From the NCBI GenBank assembly GCA_021786815.1, contig JAJYMR010000068.1, forward strand, positions 1-5,900: 5,900 nt of DNA. The letters are read 5' to 3'. The stretch comes from Deltaproteobacteria bacterium (GTDB taxonomy: Bacteria; Desulfobacterota; Binatia; Binatales; Binataceae). A program made the position numbers and the translations under genes. Positions within the stretch are counted from its first letter, which is position 1. Every line of letters starts with the position of its first letter. Below the pieces are notes generated by a model. The model was not told where the DNA came from, did not search any database, and saw only the letters and a list, made by a program, of their open reading frames with translations. Of the stretch, positions 5,825 through 5,900 are shown one piece after another.

Positions 5825-5900
5825 TTACTTCTTCTCTCGCTCAGCGGTGCGGTAATCGCCGAATTTCGTGTCGCGTTCGTCGAGCGCCTTGGTCACATTC
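5825..5900 (-). CDS. C-terminal end of a leftward gene, unidentified
   Basis: On the minus strand an open frame enters from the right edge and ends at TAA (5825-5827). The visible 24 residues contain VTKALDERDTKFGDYR and finish AEREKK. The charged tail with an E-R-D-x-x-F-G-D-Y pattern vaguely recalls C-termini of enoyl-CoA hydratase/isomerase (crotonase) family proteins, but this is too short to assign a function. The frame is convergent with the amidase gene, with 41 bases between the two stops, which is normal spacing. Codon composition is like the other genes in the window, supporting that it is real. Confidence 0.5.
   Translation of the reverse strand, partial: NVTKALDERDTKFGDYRTAEREKK

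Noticed and set aside
5802..5844. CTGAGCGAG (5802-5810) and CTCGCTCAG (5836-5844) form a 9-bp inverted repeat between the convergent genes, a possible bidirectional terminator
   Set aside because: The 25-base loop is long, no T-tract follows on either strand, and the right arm lies inside the coding end of the leftward gene.

Overview
The window is about 5.9 kb of GC-rich bacterial DNA. Most of it is ordinary chromosomal gene content and I see no convincing new biological system. I find five complete protein genes, two genes cut by the window edges, one possible broken lipoprotein gene, and one dispersed-repeat-type inverted repeat in the only long non-coding stretch. No rRNA, tRNA, CRISPR array, transposase or recognisable insertion sequence is visible. 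The high GC, GC-rich third codon positions, the anaerobic-type CoA-dehydratase activase fragment and the 'gagcgaagcgaagaatctc' repeat fit an uncultured soil or sediment lineage (Deltaproteobacteria or Binatota-like would be my guess). The sequence alone does not settle the phylum.

Layout. Positions 1-219 (minus) hold the N-terminal 73 residues of a protein that resembles the HgdC/BadF-associated acyl-CoA dehydratase activase family, with a very good ribosome binding site. Positions 220-915 hold no convincing intact gene. This stretch contains a possible frameshifted small lipoprotein (455-660) and a large imperfect inverted repeat (754-849). Positions 916-1677 (plus) encode a secreted zinc metallopeptidase with an HELGH motif. 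A 7-bp hairpin at 1711-1728 then sits over the likely ribosome binding site of an ABC-2 type exporter operon. The operon consists of an ATPase (1734-2750) and a six-helix permease (2747-3532), which overlap by ATGA.

Convergent to this operon, only 12 bases away, is a NUDIX hydrolase with an N-terminal helical domain (3545-4204, minus). Divergent from the NUDIX gene is an amidase-signature hydrolase (4371-5783, plus), with a plausible sigma-70 type promoter and an excellent Shine-Dalgarno sequence. The last 76 bases hold the C-terminal end of another minus-strand gene.

How the genes work together: only the ABC ATPase and permease are clearly one functional unit, an efflux pump of the DrrAB type with unknown substrate. 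The metallopeptidase lies upstream on the same strand and could be co-transcribed, but nothing shows a shared function. The NUDIX and amidase genes look like independent housekeeping or accessory metabolic genes read from a shared divergent promoter region.
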